This document shows positions 44,226-53,592 of a stretch of DNA of 56,972 nt, in pieces. Origin of the DNA: Gammaproteobacteria bacterium (GTDB lineage Bacteria; Pseudomonadota; Gammaproteobacteria; Xanthomonadales; SZUA-36); NCBI GenBank assembly GCA_024279945.1, contig JAJRRA010000044.1:1-56972 (forward strand). Reading direction: 5' to 3'. The stretch's first letter is position 1. Each line of letters opens with the position of its first letter. The position numbers and the translations under genes are program-made. Below the pieces are notes generated by a model. That model was given only the letters and a program-made list of their open reading frames with translations. It ran no database searches and was not told the DNA's origin.

Positions 44226-44543
44226 ATGACAAGGATGGTTTTGACGCTGATACTGATATTTTCTGCCGGCCTTGCGCCCGTCGGTATCGCCCAGGGCGAT
44301 GTGCTGTTGATTGAAGAAGTGCGTCAATCTGATCGCATGAACCTGCCGGTAAACGGGATGAGCATGATTGAGGTTCGCGCCCGCTACGGCGACCCCGTTG
44401 ACCAGCGTGCTGCCATTGGTGACCCACCGATTACTCAATGGGATTACGACGAGTGGAGCGTCTATTTTGAATACAGAACTGTTCTTTTTACGGTTCTTCA
44501 CAAAGGTGTCGTGATCGACACAAAAAAACCGATGCACAGATAG
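44226..44543 (+). CDS. Small exported protein of unknown function
   Basis: This 105-residue protein has a Sec signal peptide (MTRMVLTLILIFSAGLAPVGIAQ). The mature part (MSMIEVRARYGDPVDQ, ITQWDYDEWSVYFEY, VLFTVLHKG) looks like a small beta-rich periplasmic domain of the kind seen in gammaproteobacterial hypothetical proteins. GGAGA about 7 bases upstream supports the ATG at 44226 over the earlier one at 44193. It has no recognisable catalytic residues. It follows rsgA by 77 bases and precedes the TraB-family gene. Confidence 0.7.
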   Translation: MTRMVLTLILIFSAGLAPVGIAQGDVLLIEEVRQSDRMNLPVNGMSMIEVRARYGDPVDQRAAIGDPPITQWDYDEWSVYFEYRTVLFTVLHKGVVIDTKKPMHR

Positions 44544-44622
44544 AGCCGGTCAACGTTCGTCCGATCACTGCTTTACTGCCCTGTATAAGGTATCCTTGCG
44601 CCTAAATTTTGCAGGCGCGTTT

Positions 44623-45849
44623 ATGTCACAAGAAACTTCAGCGGAAATCTCTCCCGCTATCACCGAAAGTGAGCAACCCATAAAATATGTCCACCGTGAT
44701 GGGGTGGAGTACACCATTATTGGCACGGCACATGTGTCCAAAGCCAGTGCGGATGCAGTCAGGGAGTTGGCTGAATCGGGTGACTACGATGCCATTGCAG
44801 TCGAGTTGTGCCAGGCCCGTTACGATGCCCTGACTGCCGAGCGCAAGTGGACCGACCTGGATTTGTACAAAATCATCCGTCAGGGAAAAGCCGGCCTGGT
44901 GATGGCCAACCTGGCTCTCAGCGCCTACCAGAGGCGCATCGCCGATCAATTCGGAATCGAACCCGGCGCTGAAATGAAAGCGGCAGCCACGGCGGCAAAA
45001 GCTCTTGATCTGCCACTGCAACTGGTCGACCGGGATCTGGCCACCACCTTGCGCAGAAGTTATGCCAATGTGCCCTGGTACAAACGCTTGTATCTGATGG
45101 CTGGCCTGGCGCTCGGCATGGTCAGTTCTGAAGAAATCGACGAGGAGGCCATCGAAAAACTCAAGGAAGGCGACATTCTGGAGTCCACTTTTACCGAGTT
45201 TGCGGAGCAGTCCCCCGAGTTGTATGAGGCCTTGATTGCAGAGCGGGATCGCTACATGGCGGCCCGACTGCGGGAAGAAAACATGAATTCTGCTGGGCGG
45301 AAAGTACTGGTGGTTATCGGCGCCGGCCACATGGAAGGTATGGCCGGTCACCTGGAAAACGGGACTGCGTCCCCCGGGGATGAGAGGGTAAGCCTGGAGC
45401 GCATGCCCCCGCGTGCGAAATGGCCGCGACTCATTCCCTGGCTGATCATGGTTCTGGTCCTGGCCGGTTTCTTCCTGGGCTTCTCGCGCAGCCCCGAACT
45501 TGGCTGGCAACTGGTGTTCTTCTGGGTTGCAATCAACGGTGGGCTGGCCGCTCTGGGCGCCCTGCTGGCGCGCGGACATCCGCTGACCATACTCAGCGCC
45601 GTGGTGGCGGCTCCGCTGACTTCACTCAACCCAACCATTGCGGCCGGGATGGTAACCGGCCTGGTGGAATCCTGGGTCCGAAAACCCCGCGTGTCGGACC
45701 TGGAAAACCTGAGATTTGATATCACATCGCTCAAAGGCTGGTTTCGCAACCCGGCCACACGCATTTTGCTGGTATTCTTTCTATCAAATCTGGGCTCTGC
45801 AATCGGCACCTGGGTCGCAGGATTCAAAATTATTGAAGCACTGAGTTGA
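44623..45849 (+). CDS. TraB/PrgY-family membrane protein
   Basis: This protein of about 408 residues belongs to the TraB/PrgY family, first described for pheromone control in enterococci and now considered putative metallopeptidases related to Tiki proteins. GTAHVSKASADAVRE (about 33-47) and the GAGHMEGM segment (about 235) are the conserved putative metal-site regions. Three or four C-terminal helices (about 265-400) anchor it. The ATG at 44623 is preferred over a TTG nine codons upstream. dusB begins 22 bases downstream. Its substrate and role in bacteria are unknown. Confidence 0.85.
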   Translation: MSQETSAEISPAITESEQPIKYVHRDGVEYTIIGTAHVSKASADAVRELAESGDYDAIAVELCQARYDALTAERKWTDLDLYKIIRQGKAGLVMANLALSAYQRRIADQFGIEPGAEMKAAATAAKALDLPLQLVDRDLATTLRRSYANVPWYKRLYLMAGLALGMVSSEEIDEEAIEKLKEGDILESTFTEFAEQSPELYEALIAERDRYMAARLREENMNSAGRKVLVVIGAGHMEGMAGHLENGTASPGDERVSLERMPPRAKWPRLIPWLIMVLVLAGFFLGFSRSPELGWQLVFFWVAINGGLAALGALLARGHPLTILSAVVAAPLTSLNPTIAAGMVTGLVESWVRKPRVSDLENLRFDITSLKGWFRNPATRILLVFFLSNLGSAIGTWVAGFKIIEALS

Positions 45850-45871
45850 ACAGAAACGACTAATATCAAAG

Positions 45872-46879
45872 ATGCATATTGGCCCCTACCTGATTGAAAA
45901 CCCGCTGGCGCTGGCGCCAATGGTCGGTATAACGGATAAGTTCTTCCGTAGCTTGTGCCGCGAACTGGGTGCCGGCTATACCGTGTCTGAAATGCTCGCC
46001 GCCAACCCGGCTTTGAGAGATACCGATACCTCACGCCTGCGGGGTGATTTTGCGGGCGAAGTCAGCCCGGTGGTCATACAGATCGCCGGTAGTGATCCGG
46101 AATGGATGGCTGACACCGCGCGTTATAACGCAGATCGAGGGGCCCATATCATCGACATCAACATGGGCTGTCCATCCAAGAAAGTCTGTAACAAGTTGGC
46201 CGGTTCTGCCCTGCTCACCCGCCCGGACCAGGTCAGCAGAATTCTTGATGCCGTCATTTCCGCGGTAGATGTACCGGTTACCCTGAAGATTCGCACCGGC
46301 CCGAACCCACATGAGCGTAACGGTGTACTGATCGCGAAAATGGCGGAACAGGCTGGTATTTCAGCGCTTGCTATACACGGCCGGACACGATCCGATCGTT
46401 TCAACGGCGAGGCCGAATACGATACAATCCGCGATATCTGTGAACGAATTTCCATACCGGTTTTCGCCAATGGCGATATCGATACGCCACAAAAGGCAGT
46501 GGAAGTACTTGAGTTCACAGGTGCCGATGGCCTGATGATCGGCAGGGCCGCCCAGGGAAACCCATGGATCTTTCGGGAAATACGGCATTTCCTGGATAGC
46601 GGGAAACTCCTGCCCCCTCCTAATCCTCTCGAAGTGTTCGAAGTTCTGGAACGGCAACTGGTCCAGTTGCACCATTCCTATGGTGAATACCGGGGTGTGC
46701 GTGTCGCACGGAAACATATTGGGTGGTATCTGAAAGGCCGCCCGGATTCGACTGAAACACGACACAAACTGATGCGCTGTGACAACGCAGAAGACCAGTT
46801 CAGCCTGCTACACGAATATTTTTTTGAGCAGGAACGACAAGCAGGAAAAAACGAGAATACCGGCAGGCTGGCCGCCTGA
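45872..46879 (+). CDS. dusB: tRNA-dihydrouridine synthase DusB
   Basis: This FMN-dependent enzyme reduces uridines in the tRNA D-loop. It has 335 residues. The TIM-barrel start IGPYLIENPLALAPMVGITD, the VQIAGSDP-like segment, the catalytic Cys100 in NMGCPSKKV and the HGRTRSDRFNGEAEY and ANGDI motifs identify the DusB branch. In many gammaproteobacteria dusB is followed by fis; here an antiporter gene follows instead and fis is absent from the window. Confidence 0.93.
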   Translation: MHIGPYLIENPLALAPMVGITDKFFRSLCRELGAGYTVSEMLAANPALRDTDTSRLRGDFAGEVSPVVIQIAGSDPEWMADTARYNADRGAHIIDINMGCPSKKVCNKLAGSALLTRPDQVSRILDAVISAVDVPVTLKIRTGPNPHERNGVLIAKMAEQAGISALAIHGRTRSDRFNGEAEYDTIRDICERISIPVFANGDIDTPQKAVEVLEFTGADGLMIGRAAQGNPWIFREIRHFLDSGKLLPPPNPLEVFEVLERQLVQLHHSYGEYRGVRVARKHIGWYLKGRPDSTETRHKLMRCDNAEDQFSLLHEYFFEQERQAGKNENTGRLAA

Positions 46880-46941
46880 CTCCCATATATACAGCCCCTT
46901 GAGGGAACGAACCAGCGCGATCAAAACATCAGGACTTCAAC

Positions 46942-48645
46942 ATGAAAAACAAGAAACGGCCTCGATCAACAACGACTGCATTGACCACTTTGCTGATACT
47001 GATTGCCTTGTTTGTTTCTACGCCGGTGCTGGCACAGGATGCCTCGATTCCCGGCGCGGCAACATGGATATCCATCCTGCCGCCCCTGGTCGCTATTTTG
47101 CTGGCCCTGGCGCTCAGACAGGTCATCCCGGCCCTGTTTGCAGGCATCTGGCTGGGCGCCTGGCTGATCAATGGTTTTACCCTGACCGGTTTATGGTTTG
47201 GCCTGCTGGATTCTTTCCAGGTACACATCCTTACTGCTTTCGCCGATCCGGACCGGGGTGCAATCATCCTGTTTTCACTAATGATCGGCGGTACGGTGGG
47301 TATCATTTCCCGCAACGGTGGCATGCAGGGCATCGTCAACCGGATTGTCGGTTGGGCCGATACCGCCCGGCGCGCCTGCCTGGCGACTGCCGGCATGGGG
47401 ATTGCGATATTCTTTGACGACTATGCCAACACACTGGTGGTCGGAAACACCATGAGGCCAGTCACGGACTCAATGAATGTCTCCCGCGCCAAACTTGCCT
47501 ATATCGTCGATTCCACCGCAGCCCCCGTCGCCTGCCTGGCCCTGGTTACGACCTGGATTGGTTACGAAGTCGGCCTGATCGGCGAATCCATTGCCCGCCT
47601 GCCTGACCTGCATGCGGAGCCTTACCTGTTGTTCATTTCCACCATTCCTTACAGTTTCTACCCGCTGTTGGCCATTGCTTTTGTCTTTATGGTGGCATCG
47701 AGCGGGAAGGATTTTGGCCCCATGCTCAAGGCAGAACGGAATGCACGGGAAAACGGTAACGAGGAATTTGCGGGCATGGACTCAACCATGGCGGATGACT
47801 GTGAGCCGATTGAAGCAATCGAGGGCAAACCACAACGGGCCATCAATGCCGCCTTACCCATTCTGGTACTCGTCGTGGGTGTGATGGCCAGCCTGTATAT
47901 CACCGGCAAAGCGGAGTTTGGCTCGCCGGATGCCAGCCTCAAGGACATCATAGGTGCGGCTGATTCCTACAAGTCATTGATGTGGGGTTCCCTGCTCGGC
48001 ATGGTCACCGCCGCAGGCCTGACCATGGCTCAAAGGATCATGACCCTGGAAGAAGTTGTCAACTCCTGGTACCAGGGCATGCGGGCGATGATCTACGCCA
48101 TCATCATTCTGGTGCTCGCCTGGGCGCTGGGCGGAATCACCGATACCCTGCAAACGGCCAAGTTCCTGGTTTCCATCCTGGGCGGCTCCTTACCGGTGGA
48201 ATTGCTCCCGGTTCTCATCTTCGTCCTGGCGGCCGGCACCGCATTTGCCACCGGCTCCAGTTGGGGCGCGATGGGCATCCTGGTACCCCTGGTCATTCCA
48301 CTGTCCTGGGCCGTCATGCAGGCCAATGGCATGTCCGGCCCGGCTGAGATGCACCTGCTCTATTCATCCATTGCCGCCGTACTAAGCGGCAGCGTGTGGG
48401 GCGATCATTGTTCACCCATTTCCGACACCACCATCCTGTCCTCGATGGCATCAGGCTGTGACCACATTGAGCACGTTCGCACCCAAATGCCCTATGCCCT
48501 GCTGGTCGGATTTGTCGCCATTGCAACCGGCCTGATCCCGGTGGGCTACGGCATGCCCTGGTGGCTTGGCCTCGTCCTGGGCACTGGCCTGCTTTACCTG
48601 ATACTTCACCTGCGGGGTGAATCAGCAGACGTCCCATCGAATTGA
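46942..48645 (+). CDS. NhaC-family Na+/H+ antiporter
   Basis: This 567-residue polytopic membrane protein has about 11-12 helices and a signal-like first helix. Family landmarks are GGTVGIISRNGGMQGIVN (about 114-131), FFDDYANTLVVGNTMRPVTD (about 155-174), DSTAAPVACLALVTTW, and the C-terminal GSVWGDHCSPISDTTILSSMASGCDH region (about 480-505). Proteins of this group exchange Na+ for H+ or, in some cases, carry organic acids with sodium. A sodium-coupled function fits a marine host. Its stop overlaps the mfd start as TTGA. Confidence 0.88.
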   Translation: MKNKKRPRSTTTALTTLLILIALFVSTPVLAQDASIPGAATWISILPPLVAILLALALRQVIPALFAGIWLGAWLINGFTLTGLWFGLLDSFQVHILTAFADPDRGAIILFSLMIGGTVGIISRNGGMQGIVNRIVGWADTARRACLATAGMGIAIFFDDYANTLVVGNTMRPVTDSMNVSRAKLAYIVDSTAAPVACLALVTTWIGYEVGLIGESIARLPDLHAEPYLLFISTIPYSFYPLLAIAFVFMVASSGKDFGPMLKAERNARENGNEEFAGMDSTMADDCEPIEAIEGKPQRAINAALPILVLVVGVMASLYITGKAEFGSPDASLKDIIGAADSYKSLMWGSLLGMVTAAGLTMAQRIMTLEEVVNSWYQGMRAMIYAIIILVLAWALGGITDTLQTAKFLVSILGGSLPVELLPVLIFVLAAGTAFATGSSWGAMGILVPLVIPLSWAVMQANGMSGPAEMHLLYSSIAAVLSGSVWGDHCSPISDTTILSSMASGCDHIEHVRTQMPYALLVGFVAIATGLIPVGYGMPWWLGLVLGTGLLYLILHLRGESADVPSN

Positions 48646-51600
48646 GCACCAGTCCACTACAGGCAAGATTCAACAGCAATTATGACCAGCTAATAAGCTG
48701 GAGCGGACTGCTCGGCAGTTCTCTCGCCCTGGCCCTGCTCAGCGCCGCCCGCGCCCATCGTGGAATCACCCTGGTGCTCACCCGTTCCAGTCGCCAATCG
48801 CACTTACTGGCCCGGGATCTGGAATTACTATCGGTCAGCCCCCTGCCGGTACTGCGGTTTCCCGATCATGAGACCCTGCCCTACGACCCCTTTTCCCCGC
48901 ACCCTGACATTATTTCACAACGACTGAAAACGCTGGCCTCACTGGCATCATTGCAGCAGGGCATTGTGCTGGCCCCGGTTTCATCCCTGGCACAGCGCTT
49001 GCCACCGGCACAGTACATCCTGCAGCGTAGTTTTGACCTGGTGTGCGGGCAGACACTGGTCATGGACGATTTTCGCCAGCGCCTGATACATGCCGGCTAT
49101 CAGGCTTCGGAGCAGGTTTACCAGCCGGGTCAGTACGCAATACGCGGATCCGTACTGGATTTATTTCCAGCAGGCAGTGCCAACCCCTTCAGGCTGGATC
49201 TGTTCGATGAAGAAATTGACAGCATCCGCAAATTTGATCCGGAAACGCAACGATCCAGCGTCAAAGTCGAACGGATCGCCTTGCTGCCCGCGCGGGAATA
49301 TCCCTGCGATAAAAATGCCCTGGACAACTTCCGGCGCACCTTCAGGTATCGCTTCGATGTCGATACACGCCATGTCCCGCTTTACCAGGACTTACGCTCA
49401 GGCCTGCACCCGCAAGGGCTCGAACAGTATCTGCCCTTGTTTTACCAAGAGACTTCCAGCCTGCTCGATTATCTTCCCGGACCGCCCCAACTGGTCTTGC
49501 AGGCTGAAGTGTTCAAGGCTGCCGAGGACCTGGCGCGCAGAACCCGTGATCGCTGGGAGCAGCGTCGCCATGATATAGAGCGCCCCGTACTGGATCCGGA
49601 TGAACTGTTTTTCACACCAGCAGAATTCCGTCAGCGACTCGAACCGTTCAGCACCATCCAGCTGGATGCTCAAGGGAAATCGAGCCGCTCCACATCTACC
49701 TTCATCAGTGAGCCTGCACCGGATGTGCATGTCCACGAACGGGGCAAATCAGCCGCTTCTGAGCTGGTCGAATTCACGAAATCGTTCAATGGGCGGATCC
49801 TGTTTGCCGCCGACACAACGGGCCGCCGTGAAGTACTGAGATCAACACTCAGCGCTTTTGGAATCAGTCCACGATTGTACGAAACCTACGCAGATTTCCA
49901 TGGCGAAGGAGCCCGACTGGGGCTAGCCGTACTTCCGGTGGATGAAGGTTTTGTCATCCCGGGCGAATTGGCGCTGATTACCGAATCCCAGTTATTCGGT
50001 GGTCGGTCCCGTCCCCGTACCCAACGGGCCGTGTCCGAGCGTGACCCGGAAAGCATCATCCGCAACCTGAATGATCTGACCGGTGGAGCGCCAGTGGTTC
50101 ACGAGGACCATGGCGTTGGTCGCTACCTGGGGCTGGAGACGCTGGAAATCGATCAGCGGCGTGCCGAGTTTCTGATGCTGGAGTATGCAGGAGGCGATAA
50201 GCTATACGTGCCGGTTGCTTCCCTGCACCTGGTCAGCCGTTACACTGGAAGTGATCCGGATACCGCACCCTTGCACCGGCTGGGAAGTCAGCAATGGGAA
50301 AAAGCGCGGCGCAAAGCCGCCAGACAGGTTCGAGACATCGCCGTGGAATTGCTGGATCTGTATTCCAGGCGTCAGGCTCGGAAAGGCTTCGCCTTCTCAG
50401 TCGATGAAAAACTCTACGCTGAGTTTTCATCCGGTTTTCCATTTGAAGAAACACCCGATCAACAGACTGCTATCGATGCCGTCATTGGCGACCTGACCTC
50501 CGAAATGCCAATGGACCGGGTGGTCTGCGGCGACGTCGGGTTTGGGAAAACTGAAGTTGCCTTGCGGGCCGCATTCATAGCAGTTCAGGCGGGCCGCCAG
50601 GTCGCTCTGCTGGTACCGACCACCTTGCTGGCGCAGCAACATTATTCAAGCTTCAGCGATCGTCTGGCAGACTGGCCGGTCAAGGTGGAACTGCTTTCGC
50701 GCTTCCGTACCGGGAAACAATCGAGCCAGGTGATCAAACAACTTGAGACTGGACAGGTGGATATCGTAATCGGCACCCACCGATTGATCCAAAAGGACAT
50801 CCGCTTCAAAAATCTTGGCCTCGTCATTATCGACGAGGAGCAACGCTTCGGCGTGCAGCAAAAGGAACGTCTCAAGCAACTGCGCACCGAGGTCGATCTG
50901 CTCACTCTAACCGCCACACCCATTCCCCGCACACTGAACATGGCCATGTCCGGAATTCGTGACCTGTCGATTATTGCCACGCCACCGGCCCGGCGCATGG
51001 CGGTCAAAACTCTGATTTCAGAGTGGGATAATGGCGTGATCCGGGATGCTCTGCAGCGGGAAATTCAACGCGGCGGACAGGTGTTTTTCCTGCACAACGA
51101 AGTCCGCTCCATCGATCGGATTGCCCGCGAGGTACAGGAGTTGGCGCCGAATGCGCGCCTGGCCATCGCCCATGGCCAGATGCCGGAACGTGAACTGGAA
51201 ACCGTCATGCTGGATTTTTATCGTCAGCGTTTCAATATCCTGGTCTGCACCACCATCATTGAGAATGGCATCGATGTTCCAACAGCCAATACCATCGTGA
51301 TTCATCGTGCGGACCGCTTCGGCCTGGCCCAGTTACACCAGCTCCGCGGCCGTGTTGGACGTTCTCACCACCGTGCCTATGCCTACCTGATCATACCCGA
51401 TAAACGCAGCATGACTTCCGATGCCCGCAAACGCCTGGAAGCCATCGCCGCACTCGAAGAACTCGGCGCCGGCTTCACGCTGGCAACCCATGACCTGGAA
51501 ATTCGCGGCGCCGGAGAGTTACTCGGTGCGGAGCAAAGCGGGCAGATCAATCAAGTCGGTTTCAGCCTGTACAGTGATATGCTGGCGCGCGCGGTGGAAG

Positions 51601-52100
51601 CCTTACGCCAGGGCGAGGATCCCGACCTCGATCAGCCCATACAGCGCGGAGTCGATATTGAACTGCACATTCCCGCCCTGATCCCCGATACCTACCTGGG
51701 CGATGTCCAGTCGCGCCTGACGCTCTACAAGCGCATTGCCAGCGCAGCAGACACCGCCGCTTTGAGGGAACTGCAGGTAGAAATGATTGACCGCTTTGGC
51801 CTGCTACCCGATCCGATCAAAAATCTGTTCGAAATTGCCGGCCTGAGACAGATTGCCGAGCGTGTTGGCATCAAACGCCTGGATTTTGGCCCGCAGGGCG
51901 GGCGCCTGGAATTTACCGACGATACCCGGGCCAGGCCCGAAGCACTGATAGAACTTATTCAACAGCAAAGTATGGACTATCGTATGGATGGCCCACACAA
52001 GTTGCGAATAATGTTGCAGGAGGAGTCGGGTGAAAAAAGGCTATTGGCTGCAACACGCTTACTGACCCACCTGGCCCCGAACGAGTCAGGCGATGGGTAG
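48642..52100 (+). CDS. mfd: Transcription-repair coupling factor Mfd
   Basis: Mfd removes RNA polymerase stalled at DNA damage and recruits UvrA. The protein has 1152 residues from a TTG start overlapping the antiporter stop. The N-terminal UvrB-homology region (about 1-330) includes RFPDHETLPYDPFSPHPD. The RNA-polymerase interaction domain (about 465-545) has VHEDHGVGRY. The translocase has Walker A GDVGFGKTE (about 628-636), the DEEQRFGV box (about 730) and QLRGRVGRS. A C-terminal TRCF domain (about 1000-1110) binds UvrA/UvrB. csiV follows after 128 bases, a common gammaproteobacterial pairing. Confidence 0.97.
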   Translation: MSTSPLQARFNSNYDQLISWSGLLGSSLALALLSAARAHRGITLVLTRSSRQSHLLARDLELLSVSPLPVLRFPDHETLPYDPFSPHPDIISQRLKTLASLASLQQGIVLAPVSSLAQRLPPAQYILQRSFDLVCGQTLVMDDFRQRLIHAGYQASEQVYQPGQYAIRGSVLDLFPAGSANPFRLDLFDEEIDSIRKFDPETQRSSVKVERIALLPAREYPCDKNALDNFRRTFRYRFDVDTRHVPLYQDLRSGLHPQGLEQYLPLFYQETSSLLDYLPGPPQLVLQAEVFKAAEDLARRTRDRWEQRRHDIERPVLDPDELFFTPAEFRQRLEPFSTIQLDAQGKSSRSTSTFISEPAPDVHVHERGKSAASELVEFTKSFNGRILFAADTTGRREVLRSTLSAFGISPRLYETYADFHGEGARLGLAVLPVDEGFVIPGELALITESQLFGGRSRPRTQRAVSERDPESIIRNLNDLTGGAPVVHEDHGVGRYLGLETLEIDQRRAEFLMLEYAGGDKLYVPVASLHLVSRYTGSDPDTAPLHRLGSQQWEKARRKAARQVRDIAVELLDLYSRRQARKGFAFSVDEKLYAEFSSGFPFEETPDQQTAIDAVIGDLTSEMPMDRVVCGDVGFGKTEVALRAAFIAVQAGRQVALLVPTTLLAQQHYSSFSDRLADWPVKVELLSRFRTGKQSSQVIKQLETGQVDIVIGTHRLIQKDIRFKNLGLVIIDEEQRFGVQQKERLKQLRTEVDLLTLTATPIPRTLNMAMSGIRDLSIIATPPARRMAVKTLISEWDNGVIRDALQREIQRGGQVFFLHNEVRSIDRIAREVQELAPNARLAIAHGQMPERELETVMLDFYRQRFNILVCTTIIENGIDVPTANTIVIHRADRFGLAQLHQLRGRVGRSHHRAYAYLIIPDKRSMTSDARKRLEAIAALEELGAGFTLATHDLEIRGAGELLGAEQSGQINQVGFSLYSDMLARAVEALRQGEDPDLDQPIQRGVDIELHIPALIPDTYLGDVQSRLTLYKRIASAADTAALRELQVEMIDRFGLLPDPIKNLFEIAGLRQIAERVGIKRLDFGPQGGRLEFTDDTRARPEALIELIQQQSMDYRMDGPHKLRIMLQEESGEKRLLAATRLLTHLAPNESGDG

Positions 52101-52228
52101 CCATTGCATTGTGATCAGGCAGTCCAGAGCATAAACTCTTAGCAACTATCCTGCTTTCAGGCTGAAGCACTGTCCCTACTATCGATAAATTATGCACAAA
52201 TATATAATAATGTATATATATAACAGCT

Positions 52229-53194
52229 ATGTATAGAATATGTCTCATATTGATTCTACTTATACTGACCGCACCTACTCAGGCCGGGGAAAAACGCTAC
52301 CGGGTTGAAATTCTCGTCCTCTCGCATTTACAGCATGAAGCGATACCGGCCGAGGCCGATAGCTTGCGTGATTTTTCCACCGCCCTTGATTTCCTGACAC
52401 CTGAAGTTGATGAAAGCGAAAAAGAGGGGCTTGAAAACACGCCATTTGACGAAGCGGAATCTTCATCTCAAGTACCAGAGGCCGATGAGGCGAATTCTGC
52501 TGACTTACTCCAGCAGGAAGAATTGCCTGAGCAACCGTGGGCTGATGTCATACCGGTTGAACAGATGAGTAATGTGATGAGTGAGGCATGGCGGCGCTTG
52601 CGTTTGAGCGCCCCGTTCCGGCCGGAGCAATACCTGTCATGGGAACAAAGCGCCAATGAGCCCTTTCCCTTACTCAGAATTCACGATCTCAAAGTCGTCC
52701 TGATTGATGACCCCTATGCTGATTTACGCAAGACGGACGTCATCGAAGACCAGGATGACAGACCAGAGGCAGACAAAACGGCCGTATTCTCTGACCGGGG
52801 CCGTTTACTGCCCGGTTATGCACTGGATGATGCAATAAGTGAGTTGGCAGTAGAGCCTGAACTGCCTGATCCAAGCCTTTTCTACCGGCTCGATGGCACG
52901 GTAATGCTCAGGAGAACGCGCTTTCTCCACCTGGATGTCGACCTGGAACTACGTCAGCCTGTTTTCGATGATCCGGCACTGGCGCCCGTACCGATCCCGA
53001 GCCTTGACAGCGAGTCAACGGAGCCTACATCGCCTGTCCCCTCCTCTTTCCTCATTCACACGCTCAAACAAAGCCGCCAGGTCAAGTCTCAACGCATGGA
53101 ATACTTCGACAGCCCCGTGCTCGGTGTGCTGGCCTGGATTACCCCGTTCGAACGGGAAGATGAAATTGAAGCAATAGGGAGCCCTGAACCGTGA
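52229..53194 (+). CDS. csiV: CsiV-family periplasmic protein
   Basis: CsiV binds peptidoglycan, directs AmiB-type amidase activation in Pseudomonas-like bacteria and is typically encoded just after mfd, as here. The 321-residue protein has a signal peptide (cleavage near TQA-GE), an opening strand YRVEILVLSH, a long acidic linker (about 45-105), and a C-terminal conserved region HLDVDLELRQPVFDDP with SRQVKSQRMEYFDSPVLGVLAWITPFE at the end. No clear ribosome site precedes the ATG, and the leader is unusually AT-rich (TATATAATAATGTATATATA). The stop overlaps the next start as GTGA. Confidence 0.85.
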   Translation: MYRICLILILLILTAPTQAGEKRYRVEILVLSHLQHEAIPAEADSLRDFSTALDFLTPEVDESEKEGLENTPFDEAESSSQVPEADEANSADLLQQEELPEQPWADVIPVEQMSNVMSEAWRRLRLSAPFRPEQYLSWEQSANEPFPLLRIHDLKVVLIDDPYADLRKTDVIEDQDDRPEADKTAVFSDRGRLLPGYALDDAISELAVEPELPDPSLFYRLDGTVMLRRTRFLHLDVDLELRQPVFDDPALAPVPIPSLDSESTEPTSPVPSSFLIHTLKQSRQVKSQRMEYFDSPVLGVLAWITPFEREDEIEAIGSPEP

Positions 53195-53574
53195 AATTTG
53201 AAAAAGTTGTGTTTGCATTCTTCATCGTACTCGCGCTGACGCTGAACTTTGGTTTCTTCCTCGGCGATATTGACAACCCTGACCATCACGATGCTTTTGA
53301 ACTGTCTGCCGCACTGGCGGTAAGCCTGATTGCAACCGTGATCAAGTTCGGCGACCGGTCCCAAATGGGCGCCGTTCTGCTGGCGACCAGCCTGGTTGCA
53401 GACCTGCAACTGCTGATTGCGGCCTTTATCTGGGGGTATTCATCCTTCGTCAGTGATGCCGGCGTCACCTCGGAAGTCATTTCCAGCGTCGTATCCTTAT
53501 CCGGCGGGGCCTTGCTGGCCAATCTGGTTTCAGTAACCATCCTGGTGGCTGAAACCATTACCATCCGGCGCTAA
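53191..53574 (+). CDS. DUF6394 small membrane protein
   Basis: This 127-residue integral membrane protein has about four helices (FAFFIVLALTLNFGFFLG, LSAALAVSLIATVIKFGD, LLATSLVADLQLLIAAFIWG, ALLANLVSVTILVAETI) and matches the DUF6394 family. It starts at GTG overlapping the csiV stop and is followed after 18 bases by a potassium-channel gene. The tight link suggests it is an accessory subunit or assembly partner of the channel, which is inference from position only. Confidence 0.8.
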   Translation: MKFEKVVFAFFIVLALTLNFGFFLGDIDNPDHHDAFELSAALAVSLIATVIKFGDRSQMGAVLLATSLVADLQLLIAAFIWGYSSFVSDAGVTSEVISSVVSLSGGALLANLVSVTILVAETITIRR

Positions 53575-53592
53575 AGCCCTCCTGATCGATTC

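Noticed and set aside
44638-45579. 313-codon minus-strand frame opposite the TraB-family gene
   Set aside because: It overlaps fully with a recognisable family on the plus strand and its composition is non-protein-like.
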